Origin: Vibrio panuliri
GTDB taxonomy: Bacteria > Pseudomonadota > Gammaproteobacteria > Enterobacterales > Vibrionaceae
Reading direction: 5' to 3'
NCBI RefSeq assembly: GCF_009938205.1
Contig: NZ_AP019655.1
Location: forward strand, 682,001 to 746,000
Length of the DNA stretch: 64,000 bases
How positions within the stretch are numbered: the first letter of the stretch is position 1; the number at the start of each line of letters is the position of its first letter. This document shows, piece by piece, positions 9,398 through 17,736 of this stretch. Made by a program: the position numbers and the translations under genes. Below the pieces are notes generated by a model. That model had not been told where the DNA came from. It saw nothing but the letters and a program-made list of their open reading frames with translations, and did not search any database.

Positions 9398-9649
9398 CTA
9401 TTTAGACGTATTTGTGTTGGTTGTGCCGTCGTTGTCTGACGCGGCAGCAACGGCAGCGACAGCTGCAGCGCCAACGCCTACAGCTACGGCCGTTGTTGCA
9501 GCGACGCCCGTCGCTGTTGCCGTTGCTGCTGTCGCACCTGCCGCACCACCCGTGGTGCTAGCAGTTGTAGCTGCTGCTGTTTCGGTTGCTGCATAGGCCG
9601 ATGTTGACGCAATAAGCGCTACCATCAGTGTTAGTGCAGTTTTTTTCAT
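9398..9649 (-). CDS. gfcA: GfcA/YjbE-family small Ala/Thr-rich exported protein (WbfE-like)
   Basis: An 83-residue protein with signal peptide MKKTALTLMVALIASTSAYA. The mature part is almost only Ala, Thr, Gly and Val, with an acidic end (SDNDGTTNTNTSK). That is the composition of GfcA/YjbE/WbfE proteins, which open gfc operons. AAGGACTAAAAC precedes the ATG as ribosome binding site. It is the first gene of the minus-strand gfcABCD-like operon, 73 bases before gfcB. The function is not known. The low-complexity coding also gives an open but meaningless frame on the opposite strand. Confidence 0.75.
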   Translation of the reverse strand: MKKTALTLMVALIASTSAYAATETAAATTASTTGGAAGATAATATATGVAATTAVAVGVGAAAVAAVAAASDNDGTTNTNTSK

Positions 9650-9899
9650 GTTTTAGTCCTTGAATTAATGAACATTAGACGAATGTGTTAATTCGTCGCC
9701 GCGATTCTAATCTAATTCAGCATTAATTATTAATTACATTGATATTAGTTTTTTTGTAAGTTGAGTTTCTCTTGATGCTTGGAGTATAACGTTCTCGGTT
9801 TTTAAAAATCGCTTAATTGAGCAGGTGTTAGTTCCTATACCAGACTCATACAATTTAATTTGTTTCAACTTGCGCTATGTGGTTTGCGTTACATCAACG
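9650..9899. promoter_or_regulatory. Divergent promoter region between gfc-like and kps operons
   Basis: About 250 AT-rich bases between the minus-strand gfcA start and the plus-strand capsule operon. It must hold promoters for both directions. The plus-strand leader ends in the ops element. I cannot place the -10/-35 boxes with confidence. Confidence 0.5.
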
Positions 9900-9910
9900 G
9901 GCGGTAGCGT
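9900..9910 (+). promoter_or_regulatory. ops element (JUMPStart core) for RfaH recruitment
   Basis: The sequence GGCGGTAGCGT is the core operon-polarity-suppressor element. In transcribed leaders it pauses RNA polymerase and recruits RfaH through the non-template strand. It lies 22 bases before the first gene's ATG, in the orientation of the kps operon. An rfaH homologue is present at 25346-25834 at the far end of the same locus. It is the only copy I noticed. Confidence 0.9.
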
Positions 9911-9931
9911 ATTTATTTTAAAAGGTCGGTG

Positions 9932-10282
9932 ATGTTTAAGTATATATGTATAGCCGGAGTGTTAGTCTTGATGGTTGGATGTACGAGTTCGACGCGAAAC
10001 GTAGAGGCGAAAGTTCCGCTCGTTGAAACAAGAGTAGAAAAAAACGGTGAAAAAGTTCCGACTTTATATAGACAGTTTCTCGAATCAAATGAGAACGAAT
10101 CACTACTAACACCCGAGCAAGCTATATACTTTCAAGATTCGTATTTATCTGCTTTAGGACAAAAATGTCGAAATGTACTATTTGAATCAAATAATGGAGT
10201 TTCAGTAAAACGGGTAGCGTGCACAGAGAATAAATTATTTAGTGATCAAGTTAGAGCTTGGTATTTCATTCCTAATCTTTAA
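9932..10282 (+). CDS. Small lipoprotein at the head of the capsule operon
   Basis: A 116-residue lipoprotein beginning MFKYICIAGVLVLMVGC, with lipobox LMVGC at residues 13-17. I chose ATG 9932 over GTG 9929 because it sits 6 bases after AAAAGG. The mature domain is short, with two further cysteines (QKCRNVLF and VACTEN) and the end AWYFIPNL. Lipoproteins of this kind occur near polysaccharide export genes in vibrios, but I cannot name a family. It is the first gene after the ops element and 26 bases before kpsD, so a part in outer-membrane assembly of the exporter is a reasonable guess. Confidence 0.65.
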   Translation: MFKYICIAGVLVLMVGCTSSTRNVEAKVPLVETRVEKNGEKVPTLYRQFLESNENESLLTPEQAIYFQDSYLSALGQKCRNVLFESNNGVSVKRVACTENKLFSDQVRAWYFIPNL

Positions 10283-10308
10283 TATATTTATTAACACGAA
10301 CCTGTAAT

Positions 10309-12078
10309 ATGAAAAAACTCCATTTTTTGCCGACGGCATTTTTATGTGTTTCGTTGGTATCAGCTGATAACGCTACTGCGTCACTATCAAATGCCGAGCA
10401 GATGCAAGCAATGATGCGTAGTAGTGGAACAATTCCAAGCGGCTCAGCACTTTCAAATACGCCAGATGATTTTTCGAGTGACATTGTAACTAACGAAAAC
10501 TTGTCAAACGGCCAGTATAATAAGCAGCATCGAAGCGATTTACTTTTGCCAGGGGAAGTGGATGTACGTGACCTTCTTCCTTCTAGTGGTGAAAACCTGC
10601 CGCCTCCTTTTGGTGCAAATCTATTTGCTGGAGGATATGAAACGGAAAGGGCTGATGGTCTTAATGATAACTACTTAATCGCACCTGGCGATAAAATTAA
10701 CCTTTGGCTGTGGGGCGCCGTTAACTTCTCGAATGTGTTAACCGTTGACAACCAGGGGAATATATTTATCCCTGAGGTTGGACCTATTCAAGTTCAAGAT
10801 GTACCTGCTAGTAATATAAACACCTTGGTTACCTCAAAGATCAAACGCGTCTATACCAACAACGTTAATGTTTACGTCAACTTGCTGACCTCAACCCCCG
10901 TCAGCGTGTATCTCACTGGCTCCGTCATCCGTCCGGGTCAATATGCAGGTATGGCATCTGATAGCTTGCTCTATTTCCTAAAGAGGGCAGGTGGTATCGA
11001 CTCAGAACGAGGTAGCTATAGAGCGATTGAGGTTATTAGAGAACAAGAATCCGTTCTTACTATTGACCTTTACGATTTTGTGCAATCGGGTTTGATGCCA
11101 GATTTCAACTTTAAAGATGGCGACGTTATTCTGGTTAAACCGCAAAAGGCAGCCATTACTGTTGCTGGCGGGGTTCGAAATCCATTCCGCTTTGAGCTTG
11201 TTAATTCTGTCTCTAAAGGTGAGCAACTGATCAAGTACGCCCGCCCTTTGGCAAAAGTTAGCCATGTTGGTGTTGTCGGTAACCGAGCGCAAGGCCCGAT
11301 CTCCATCTATATGCCGGTTAAAGAATTCCATGACTTTGAGCTATTTGATGGTGATAAAGTCATGTTTAACGATGATTTACATGCCCAGATTATCGACGTT
11401 CAACTGTCAGGTAGCTACGAAGGACCGTCCTATTTTGCTGTTAGCAAGCAAACGCGTTTACATGAACTTCTTAACCATGTGCCAATCCAAGCTGGGCTTG
11501 CAGACTATCAATCGATTTATATTCTGAGAGAAAGCGTTGCGTTAAAGCAAAAAGAGATGCTTGATGAATCGCTAAACCGCCTTGAGCGCAGCGTGTTCAC
11601 CGCTCCTGCTTCCTCGGATGGCGAAGCCGCGATTCGTGCTCGTGAAGCGGAAATGGTTTTACGTTTTACAGAGCGTGCGAGAAAGATTAAGCCGCTTGGC
11701 AAAGTGATCGTCTCTGATCAAGGTAATGTTGCCAATATCTTACTTGAGCAAGGTGATGTGATCGTTATCCCGCCAAAAACTGACTTGGTTCAAATCGGTG
11801 GCGAAGTGCTAATGCCACAAGCCGTGGTGTTTAACTCTCAAGCAAATGTTGATGATTACATTGCGTGGGCAGGTGGCTTTACTGAAAGGGCAGAAGATCA
11901 GCGTATCGCTGTTATTCGCGCTAACGGCTTAGTTGAGTTTGATAGCAATAAGCCGATTCAAAAAGGCGATCAAATTTTGGTATTGCCAAAAGTTGATACC
12001 AAAACGATGCAAGCGGTTAAAGATATCACTCAGATCATCTATCAAATCGCTGTAGCGGCGAACGTGGCGATCAACTAA
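10309..12078 (+). CDS. kpsD: Capsular polysaccharide export protein, KpsD/OtnA-like
   Basis: A 589-residue periplasmic/outer-membrane polysaccharide export protein. After a signal peptide (about residues 1-24, with no lipobox, as in KpsD and unlike Wza) comes a low-complexity segment. The Poly_export domain starts at NYLIAPGDKINLWLWG (121-136). SLBB domains follow (PVSVYLTGSVIRPGQY, and near the end VQIGGEVLMPQAVVFN). It would form the trans-periplasmic/outer-membrane channel that works with KpsE and the KpsMT transporter. The length is close to KpsD (about 560). The stop is 2 bases before kpsS. It is also similar to WbfF/OtnA of V. cholerae O139, which sits next to gfc-like genes in the same way. 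Confidence 0.85.
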   Translation: MKKLHFLPTAFLCVSLVSADNATASLSNAEQMQAMMRSSGTIPSGSALSNTPDDFSSDIVTNENLSNGQYNKQHRSDLLLPGEVDVRDLLPSSGENLPPPFGANLFAGGYETERADGLNDNYLIAPGDKINLWLWGAVNFSNVLTVDNQGNIFIPEVGPIQVQDVPASNINTLVTSKIKRVYTNNVNVYVNLLTSTPVSVYLTGSVIRPGQYAGMASDSLLYFLKRAGGIDSERGSYRAIEVIREQESVLTIDLYDFVQSGLMPDFNFKDGDVILVKPQKAAITVAGGVRNPFRFELVNSVSKGEQLIKYARPLAKVSHVGVVGNRAQGPISIYMPVKEFHDFELFDGDKVMFNDDLHAQIIDVQLSGSYEGPSYFAVSKQTRLHELLNHVPIQAGLADYQSIYILRESVALKQKEMLDESLNRLERSVFTAPASSDGEAAIRAREAEMVLRFTERARKIKPLGKVIVSDQGNVANILLEQGDVIVIPPKTDLVQIGGEVLMPQAVVFNSQANVDDYIAWAGGFTERAEDQRIAVIRANGLVEFDSNKPIQKGDQILVLPKVDTKTMQAVKDITQIIYQIAVAANVAIN

Positions 12079-12080
12079 AA

Positions 12081-13379
12081 ATGAAAAATGACTATATTGT
12101 ACTTTCTCTAGATCCAATGTTTTCGCCGTTACATTCGAAAATAGCTCACCTCATTGGGAGGGAATCGTATGCAATTACGTCATGTTGGTCAAAGCAACTC
12201 TATCTGCGAGGTTTTAGAAAAGAACTTGCCCAGAAAATGATCAACAAAATATCTGTGGAGGAAGCAAATCCTTACCTAGATACCGTGGGCAAGCTAGAAA
12301 GTTATTACCACTTCTACGTAGAGAAAATAGAAAAGCGACACTTAAACGAAGAAGAGCTGATCTATATGGCAAAGTTCTATATGGCACTTGAACGGTACAT
12401 AAAACAACATGATATTTCATTGGTCTTGTTACATAACGATACTCGTTGGTATCACGCAATTGCAGTTAGCCTATGCAAAAAACTGAATATTGAGTATTTG
12501 GTTACTGAGCAAGGACTTATCAGGCCACATACAACCGTGCTTGATAGACGAGGTTGTAATGTTAATGCCGAGATCAACTACTTATCGGGTGTGGACTATC
12601 GAAATATAGCGCCAAGAACCAAAGTAAAAGTAACAGATAAACATGATTCTTTGCGTTCAATCTGCATGTTTGGTGTCTTTCTTCTCTATCTAATGGCTGA
12701 AAAGTGGTTAAGGCGAGATAGTGTGCTGAGTTATATGCATAACGATTACTCGATTGCCAAGTATATCCGTAGGCTCAGAAGAAAGCTGTTCGCGAGAGGT
12801 AGGAAACAGTCATATGTGGAAAACAAAACCGCATTGCTTTTTTTACAACTTGAAAATGATTCGCAGATTGTTCAGCACAGCTCTTATAACAGTAATGAGC
12901 AAATCATTAAGCTGGTTGGCGCTTTCTGCGAAAAAAACAATTTGAACTTGGTGATAAAAAAACATCCTCTTGATCCAAAAAGCTATAGTTTTTCGAATTA
13001 TCAACAGTTTGTTGATGGGGATAATAAGATTCTATCTAAGCAAGCAGACCTTGTTATAACGGTTAACTCTAGCGCAGTAATAGATGTATTAGATACTAAT
13101 ACTCCTCTGATCCTACTTGGCAAATCCATATATGCACGGCGAGGATTAGGTATCTATTGGAGTGGAACCGAAGAGAGTACGAGTGTTTATCAAAAAGCGA
13201 TAAAGAACGTTTGCACAAAAGAGAGAGAGAACTTTCTCGCTTACTTAGCAAATAACTATCTTTTAACCGGCGCTGGTGCTTCTTATCAAACCGAATTGCT
13301 CGTCAGTAAACTCGATTTTTTACTAGAAAAAGACGTTGGTTCGCTCGATCAACATGTTGCAAATAACTCTGTTGCTTAA
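12081..13379 (+). CDS. kpsS: KpsS-like beta-Kdo transferase (capsule linker synthesis)
   Basis: A 432-residue protein of the KpsS/LipB family. KpsS adds the first Kdo to lysophosphatidylglycerol, and KpsC then extends the poly-Kdo linker on which group 2 capsules are attached for export. The family signature TEQGLIRPHTTVLDRRGCN is at 142-160, and a KKHPLDP motif and DLVITVNSSAVIDVL lie in the C-terminal half. It is a cytoplasmic enzyme. The gene starts two bases after kpsD. A broken small frame, not kpsC, follows; kpsC is 8.5 kb downstream, on the other side of the type-specific genes. Confidence 0.8.
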   Translation: MKNDYIVLSLDPMFSPLHSKIAHLIGRESYAITSCWSKQLYLRGFRKELAQKMINKISVEEANPYLDTVGKLESYYHFYVEKIEKRHLNEEELIYMAKFYMALERYIKQHDISLVLLHNDTRWYHAIAVSLCKKLNIEYLVTEQGLIRPHTTVLDRRGCNVNAEINYLSGVDYRNIAPRTKVKVTDKHDSLRSICMFGVFLLYLMAEKWLRRDSVLSYMHNDYSIAKYIRRLRRKLFARGRKQSYVENKTALLFLQLENDSQIVQHSSYNSNEQIIKLVGAFCEKNNLNLVIKKHPLDPKSYSFSNYQQFVDGDNKILSKQADLVITVNSSAVIDVLDTNTPLILLGKSIYARRGLGIYWSGTEESTSVYQKAIKNVCTKERENFLAYLANNYLLTGAGASYQTELLVSKLDFLLEKDVGSLDQHVANNSVA

Positions 13380-13381
13380 AT

Positions 13382-13627
13382 ATGAAGGTTATGGTTTCTG
13401 GGTTGAAACCCGTCAATTACGCAACGGATGATTTCTCAGAGTGCTTTTTCGCAAGCCGATTTTTATGAGCTTGAACAAAACGACGGGATGAAATTGCCCC
13501 TAAAAAACGGTTCAAAATCGACATGCTCTCAGATGTTGGAGAGAACGTGCGTAAGCAGGTCTCTTCACTCCTACTTATAGCCGACAGAGATAGCAACGCT
13601 GCTCTGGATAAATTGTTGAATATTTAG
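13382..13627 (+). pseudogene. Frameshifted small gene remnant between kpsS and kpsM
   Basis: The 248 bases between kpsS and kpsM hold three overlapping open pieces, one in each frame. They are MKVMVSGLKPVNYATDDFSE from 13382, then SQSAFSQADFYELEQNDGMKLPLK, then FKIDMLSDVGENVRKQVSSL, ending ALDKLLNI at a stop directly before the kpsM ATG. The pieces read like one protein of about 80 residues with two frameshifts, one near the CCCCTAAAAAAC tract. I do not recognise the family. Sequencing error is an alternative to decay. Confidence 0.4.
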
Positions 13628-14410
13628 ATGAATGAGTTAAGGCAAGCACTAAGCGTGCAAGGGCGGGTAATTTACGCGCTAATTTTACGAGAGGCACTTG
13701 CTAAATACGGCAAGAGTCATATTGGCTATTTGTGGGCTGTGTTCGAGCCTTCTTTGCAGGTTTTGGTTTTAGTAACGATATTTTCGGCGTTAGGAAGGCA
13801 ATCGCCAGTTGGTGGTGACTTGGCTGTGTTTTTCACTACTGGAATAGTACCTTGGCTGATCTATAGCGGTATTTCTTCGCGATTATCGGGTGCGCTGGGT
13901 GCCAATCAAGCACTGCTTTCATACCCACATGTAACGCCTTTTGATGTTTTGATGGGGCGAGCATTACTAGAGTCGATAACTATGCTGGTGGTTTTTGTGT
14001 TGCTTGTGGCATTACTCCAATTAATGGGGAAGGCGCTGGCTGTTTACGATTTGTTCCATGTTTTGATGGGATTAATGGTACTGGTTGTCTTCTCGACAGG
14101 CGTGGGAATGATTAACTCAGCAATCAGGATCTATTTCGATAGTTGGGACAAACTATTTAGTGCTTTTAACCGTCCATTTTACTTTTTGTCCGGTATTTTT
14201 TTCACGGCTGCCAGTCTTCCGCCTCAGGCACGGGAGTATTTGCAATGGAATCCGATTTTTCAATGTGTTGAGTGGGTGCGCAGTGGTTTTTTTTCAACCT
14301 ACCAGAACACTTATATCAACTATAGCTACGCTGTGGTCAGCAGCATAGTGATGGTTTTGCTAGGTCTAACTTTGACTCAATACACTCGACACAAAGCGCG
14401 CAACTTATGA
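13628..14410 (+). CDS. kpsM: Capsule ABC transporter permease KpsM
   Basis: A 260-residue ABC-2-type membrane protein with about six hydrophobic helices. It matches KpsM/BexB/CtrC proteins, including the early REALAKYGKSHIGYLWAVFEPSLQ motif and the late FYFLSGIFFTAASLPPQAREYLQWNP region. With KpsT it exports the finished lipid-linked capsule chain across the inner membrane. The start directly follows the stop of the preceding remnant (TAGATG). The stop overlaps the kpsT start (ATGA), so the two are translationally coupled. Confidence 0.9.
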   Translation: MNELRQALSVQGRVIYALILREALAKYGKSHIGYLWAVFEPSLQVLVLVTIFSALGRQSPVGGDLAVFFTTGIVPWLIYSGISSRLSGALGANQALLSYPHVTPFDVLMGRALLESITMLVVFVLLVALLQLMGKALAVYDLFHVLMGLMVLVVFSTGVGMINSAIRIYFDSWDKLFSAFNRPFYFLSGIFFTAASLPPQAREYLQWNPIFQCVEWVRSGFFSTYQNTYINYSYAVVSSIVMVLLGLTLTQYTRHKARNL

Positions 14411-15060
14411 TTGAGCTAATTAACGTTTCAAAAATCTACCAAACAGCAAGTGGAAAAAAGCAGGTACTCAAACCTTGTAATCTCAAGTTTCCAAAGGGAC
14501 GAAACATCGGTCTTTTGGGAGTGAACGGCGCTGGAAAATCGACATTACTACGGATGATTGCGGGCTCAGAGGCGCCAACGAGTGGCTTGATTAAGAGGAA
14601 TATCAAAATGTCGTGGCCTCTCGGATTTGCGGGTGGTTTCAACGGATCGATGACTGGGGCAGAGAACTTGCGTTTCGTTAGCCGGATTTACGGAGCCGAC
14701 ATCAATAAGGTGACTGAGTTTGTCAAGTCGTTTTCTGAACTGGATGACTATTTGGATATGCCAATTCGAAGTTACAGCTCGGGCATGAAGGCTAGGTTGG
14801 CATTTGGATTATCGATGGCCATTGACTTTGATTGCTACTTGGTCGACGAAATTACTGGGGTAGGCGATCGAAGGTTTCAGGATAAGTGCCGAGATGCCTT
14901 TAGGGCCCGAAGCGAAAAATCCAGCTTGATTATGGTTTCACACAACATGTCGACTCTTAAAGAGCACTGTGATCTGGGATTGGTATTGTCTGGCGGTGAG
15001 CTGACCTTCTTTGAAGATATCAATGATGCAATAGATAACTATTTGACACTTTCAAAATGA
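14407..15060 (+). CDS. kpsT: Capsule ABC transporter ATPase KpsT
   Basis: A 217-residue ATPase. Walker A is GVNGAGKST (38-46), the signature is YSSGMKARLAFGLSMAID, Walker B is CYLVDEITGVGD, and the switch histidine is in IMVSHN. The length and the KMSWPLGFAGGF segment are those of KpsT/BexA/CtrD capsule exporters. It pairs with KpsM. It overlaps kpsM and kpsE by four bases (ATGA) on each side, showing a tightly coupled export cassette. Confidence 0.92.
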   Translation: MIELINVSKIYQTASGKKQVLKPCNLKFPKGRNIGLLGVNGAGKSTLLRMIAGSEAPTSGLIKRNIKMSWPLGFAGGFNGSMTGAENLRFVSRIYGADINKVTEFVKSFSELDDYLDMPIRSYSSGMKARLAFGLSMAIDFDCYLVDEITGVGDRRFQDKCRDAFRARSEKSSLIMVSHNMSTLKEHCDLGLVLSGGELTFFEDINDAIDNYLTLSK

Positions 15061-16202
15061 AATTACAGAAAAAGTACAAAATAATTCTCAACAAGTTTTG
15101 GAAAAACCGTAACAACAAGCAACGTAGCTTCTCATTGGTGGTGATTCTTCCTACTTTGCTAGCGGGTATATATTACAGTTTTTTTGCTGCTGACTTATAC
15201 GTGGTAGAAACACGTTTTGCTGTAAAGGGAAATGAAATGCAGCAAATTGATTTGCTGAGCGGCTTGGCAGGTATGCCTCCTCGAACTGGCAGCACGACAG
15301 ACTCATATATTGTCCAAGATTACGTTCAGTCGATTGATATCATTCATGCGATTAATGACGACTTGGATTTGTATTCTATTTTCAATCACCAAGATGCTGA
15401 TTGGTTTTCGAAGTTGGGTGAACAGCCTACACAAGAAGAACTGCTGAGCTACTGGCGTAAGCGGGTCACAGTCTCTTATGACCCTACTACCACCATCATT
15501 ACGTTGAAGTCACGGGCATTCAGTTCGATGGAGGCAACCCTATTGGCCGAGGCTGTGTTGAATCAAAGTGAGGTTTTGGTCAACAACTTATCTGAGGTCG
15601 CTAGAACTGATGATCTGGCCTTTGCTGAAAATGAAGTCGCAAGGGCAGAAGCCCGCGTGACAACAGTTCGGGTGGCGATGAATGATTTCCGTAACGAATT
15701 TAAAGATCTCGATCCAACCCAAACCGCTAGTGCGAAAATGATGCTAATCGGTGAACTGGAAGTCCAACTGTCTAAAGCTCATGCAGAGCTGAACGCTTTA
15801 AACAGTTATATGAATGATCAAGCCCCGGCGGTCGCCAATCTTACCCGTAGGGTAGAGGCACTGACTCTGCAGATTCAGGTAGAAAAACAGAATATTACTG
15901 GTGACAGTAAAACTCAGCCGGCATTGAGCGGGTTGTTTGAAGACTATGAACCGTTGCTGGTAGAGCGGACGTTTGCTGAAAAAGCCTTTACATCTGCACT
16001 TGCATCTCTTGAAGCCGCACGCATTGAAGCATCGCGAAAACATCGCTACTTAGCAACCTTTGTGGTTCCGATTAACCCAGATGAAGCAATTGAGCCGAAG
16101 CGCGTGAAGTCGGTCGTTACCGTCTTGATAGCGAGTTTGATGAGTTGGGCAATTGGTCTATTGGGGTTAGGAATTATTAGAGAGCATATTGGATGGGTGT
16201 AA
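15057..16202 (+). CDS. kpsE: Capsule export inner-membrane protein KpsE (PCP-3)
   Basis: A 381-residue polysaccharide co-polymerase of the KpsE/BexC/CtrB type. It has one transmembrane helix near residues 27-46 (VVILPTLLAGIYYSFFAA), then the signature YVVETRFAVKGNE. A long coiled-coil periplasmic part (about 180-330) follows, and a second membrane helix lies near the C-terminus (VTVLIASLMSWAIGLLGLGII). It links the KpsMT transporter to KpsD. It is the last gene of the conserved left block; base composition drops sharply just after it. Confidence 0.9.
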   Translation: MKLQKKYKIILNKFWKNRNNKQRSFSLVVILPTLLAGIYYSFFAADLYVVETRFAVKGNEMQQIDLLSGLAGMPPRTGSTTDSYIVQDYVQSIDIIHAINDDLDLYSIFNHQDADWFSKLGEQPTQEELLSYWRKRVTVSYDPTTTIITLKSRAFSSMEATLLAEAVLNQSEVLVNNLSEVARTDDLAFAENEVARAEARVTTVRVAMNDFRNEFKDLDPTQTASAKMMLIGELEVQLSKAHAELNALNSYMNDQAPAVANLTRRVEALTLQIQVEKQNITGDSKTQPALSGLFEDYEPLLVERTFAEKAFTSALASLEAARIEASRKHRYLATFVVPINPDEAIEPKRVKSVVTVLIASLMSWAIGLLGLGIIREHIGWV

Positions 16203-16222
16203 GAGTGGCAAGTTAGACGCTT

Positions 16223-16990
16223 GTGCAATTAATAGAGAAGTGCAAATTGAACAGCATAGAAAATATCGTAAAATCGAATACGGAAACGTATAAAAGCAAG
16301 AAATATTTATTTATAGAGAACAAATCAAGTGATAGGTTGCTAATTATACTTTCTCCTCACAATCAAGGAGATAATTTTTCTTGGAAAAAATATTTAATAT
16401 ACAACGAAGTAGCCAATCTTTTGTATTTGAACAACCCTGATGATAATTACTATGATTACTGTGATAATCATAAAGAGTATGTGGAAATTATCAGACATTA
16501 TATCTCAAAGTTTTACAGAAAAGATTGCTTTATTATGGGTTCTAGCATGTCTGGAACCGTGGCTATTAGAATTGGTATTGAGTTGGATTTGAATGTCATT
16601 TCATTCGCTCCACAAGTGTCATTTAATGAAACCGTAGAGTTTGCGACAGTTTCATTTCCTAATAACCCCAAGGTAAAATTGATTGGTGACATTAGAAAAA
16701 TAAAGGAAAGCGGATGCTGGGTTGATCTGGATAAATATATATCTAGTAACCAAAAACACATTCCACCAATATATTTAAGTTTTAATCACTTAAGATTTGA
16801 TACAAGGAATGCTTATAATCTTATAAATTCATTAATGAAGGTTGCGAATGGGAAAATGATTGTTAACCATTCGGAAAGTTCAAGTCATGGATTTAGTATT
16901 TTTAGCAAAGAGGATGCTATTTCACTCGTAAATATAATGAATATACTCTCTATATTTAGAGAGAATAAGTTTAGTTGGGAATATAGGTAA
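16223..16990 (+). CDS. Alpha/beta-hydrolase-like protein of the capsule type-specific region
   Basis: A 255-residue protein starting at GTG, with no clear ribosome binding site. A nucleophile-elbow-like motif FIMGSSMSGTVAIRIG (G-S-S-M-S-G) sits near residue 110, and a late HGFSIF histidine (SESSSHGFS) would fit a Ser-His catalytic pair. This suggests an alpha/beta-hydrolase fold, though overall similarity to known enzymes is weak. It is AT-rich like the next five genes and overlaps the cytidylyltransferase start by one base (TAATG). It may be a capsule O-acetyl esterase, a transferase or a polymer-release enzyme. I cannot choose between these. Confidence 0.5.
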   Translation: MQLIEKCKLNSIENIVKSNTETYKSKKYLFIENKSSDRLLIILSPHNQGDNFSWKKYLIYNEVANLLYLNNPDDNYYDYCDNHKEYVEIIRHYISKFYRKDCFIMGSSMSGTVAIRIGIELDLNVISFAPQVSFNETVEFATVSFPNNPKVKLIGDIRKIKESGCWVDLDKYISSNQKHIPPIYLSFNHLRFDTRNAYNLINSLMKVANGKMIVNHSESSSHGFSIFSKEDAISLVNIMNILSIFRENKFSWEYR

Positions 16991-17736
16991 TGAATATTGC
17001 AGTAGTTTTAGCCGGTGGTGTCGGTTCTAGATTTGGCAAAGCTTATCCGAAGCAGTTTGCCAAAGTTGCGGGTAAAACTTTGATCGAACATACATTAGAT
17101 GTTTTTGAAATTAATTCAGATATTGATGATGTGATAGTCGTTTCCAAAGGGGGCTTCGTTGATTTAATCTGGGAAATGGTTAACAAAAATGGTTATCATA
17201 AAATTAAGAGTGTAATTTCAGGTGGCAATGAAAGAATGGACTCAACGTTCAATGCTCTAGAATATATTCGAGATAATTATGATGCAACTAGCGATATAAA
17301 TTTGATTATCCACGATGCAGTTAGACCGTTTGTAAGTGATGAAATTATCACGGCTTGTATTAACGAATTAAATATCTTTGACGCAGTTGATGTTGTCATA
17401 AATAGTGCGGACACAATCGTTGAAGTGGACGATGATGGAAACTTAGTTAATATCCCGGAACGAAGTAAACTGCGCAGAGGTCAAACACCACAGTGCTTTA
17501 AGTTTCATGTTTTGTATGAAGCATATGTTTTGGCTAAAGCTCAAGAAAACATGAAAGTCACGTGTGATTGTGGTGTGCTGCTACAGGTTATGCCACACGT
17601 GAAGATATCAACAGTACACGGCCATGATACGAATATTAAAATTACCGAGCCTATTGATATTTCAATTGCTGATTACGTCTTTCAGCAAAAAGGTGAGAAT
17701 AGATTATCTTTCCTAAAAAAAAGAACTAAGAAATAG
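16990..17736 (+). CDS. IspD/TarI-like cytidylyltransferase (likely D-ribitol-5-phosphate), N-terminal half of a Bcs1/Acs1-type enzyme
   Basis: A 248-residue nucleotidyltransferase with the IspD-family motifs VVLAGGVGSRFG, YPKQF, HDAVRPFVSD and RGQTPQCFKF. In capsule loci such proteins usually make CDP-ribitol from ribitol 5-phosphate and CTP. In Haemophilus influenzae types a and b (Acs1, Bcs1) the domain is fused to a ribulose-5-phosphate reductase of the SDR family. Here an SDR follows directly, but the frame ends after an A8 tract (17715-17722) with LKKRTKK and a stop. Removing one A makes the frame run on into LRNRIRDKVLVVYGGSYGIG. The cytidylyltransferase domain itself is intact. The true housekeeping IspD should be elsewhere in the genome. 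Confidence 0.75.
   Translation: MNIAVVLAGGVGSRFGKAYPKQFAKVAGKTLIEHTLDVFEINSDIDDVIVVSKGGFVDLIWEMVNKNGYHKIKSVISGGNERMDSTFNALEYIRDNYDATSDINLIIHDAVRPFVSDEIITACINELNIFDAVDVVINSADTIVEVDDDGNLVNIPERSKLRRGQTPQCFKFHVLYEAYVLAKAQENMKVTCDCGVLLQVMPHVKISTVHGHDTNIKITEPIDISIADYVFQQKGENRLSFLKKRTKK

Noticed and set aside
9414..9596. Plus-strand Ala/Pro-rich open frame opposite gfcA
   Set aside because: It is the reverse of a low-complexity Ala/Thr-rich gene; GC-rich repeats give open frames on the other strand. No ribosome binding site.
9398..9649. GfcA-like gene as non-coding low-complexity DNA
   Set aside because: A clear signal peptide, a ribosome binding site and its place at the head of gfcBCD support a real gene.
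17715..17730. Programmed -1 ribosomal frameshift at the A8 tract
   Set aside because: The correction needed is +1 (or minus one A), not -1, and no downstream stimulatory structure is evident; slippage of polymerase or sequence error fits better.
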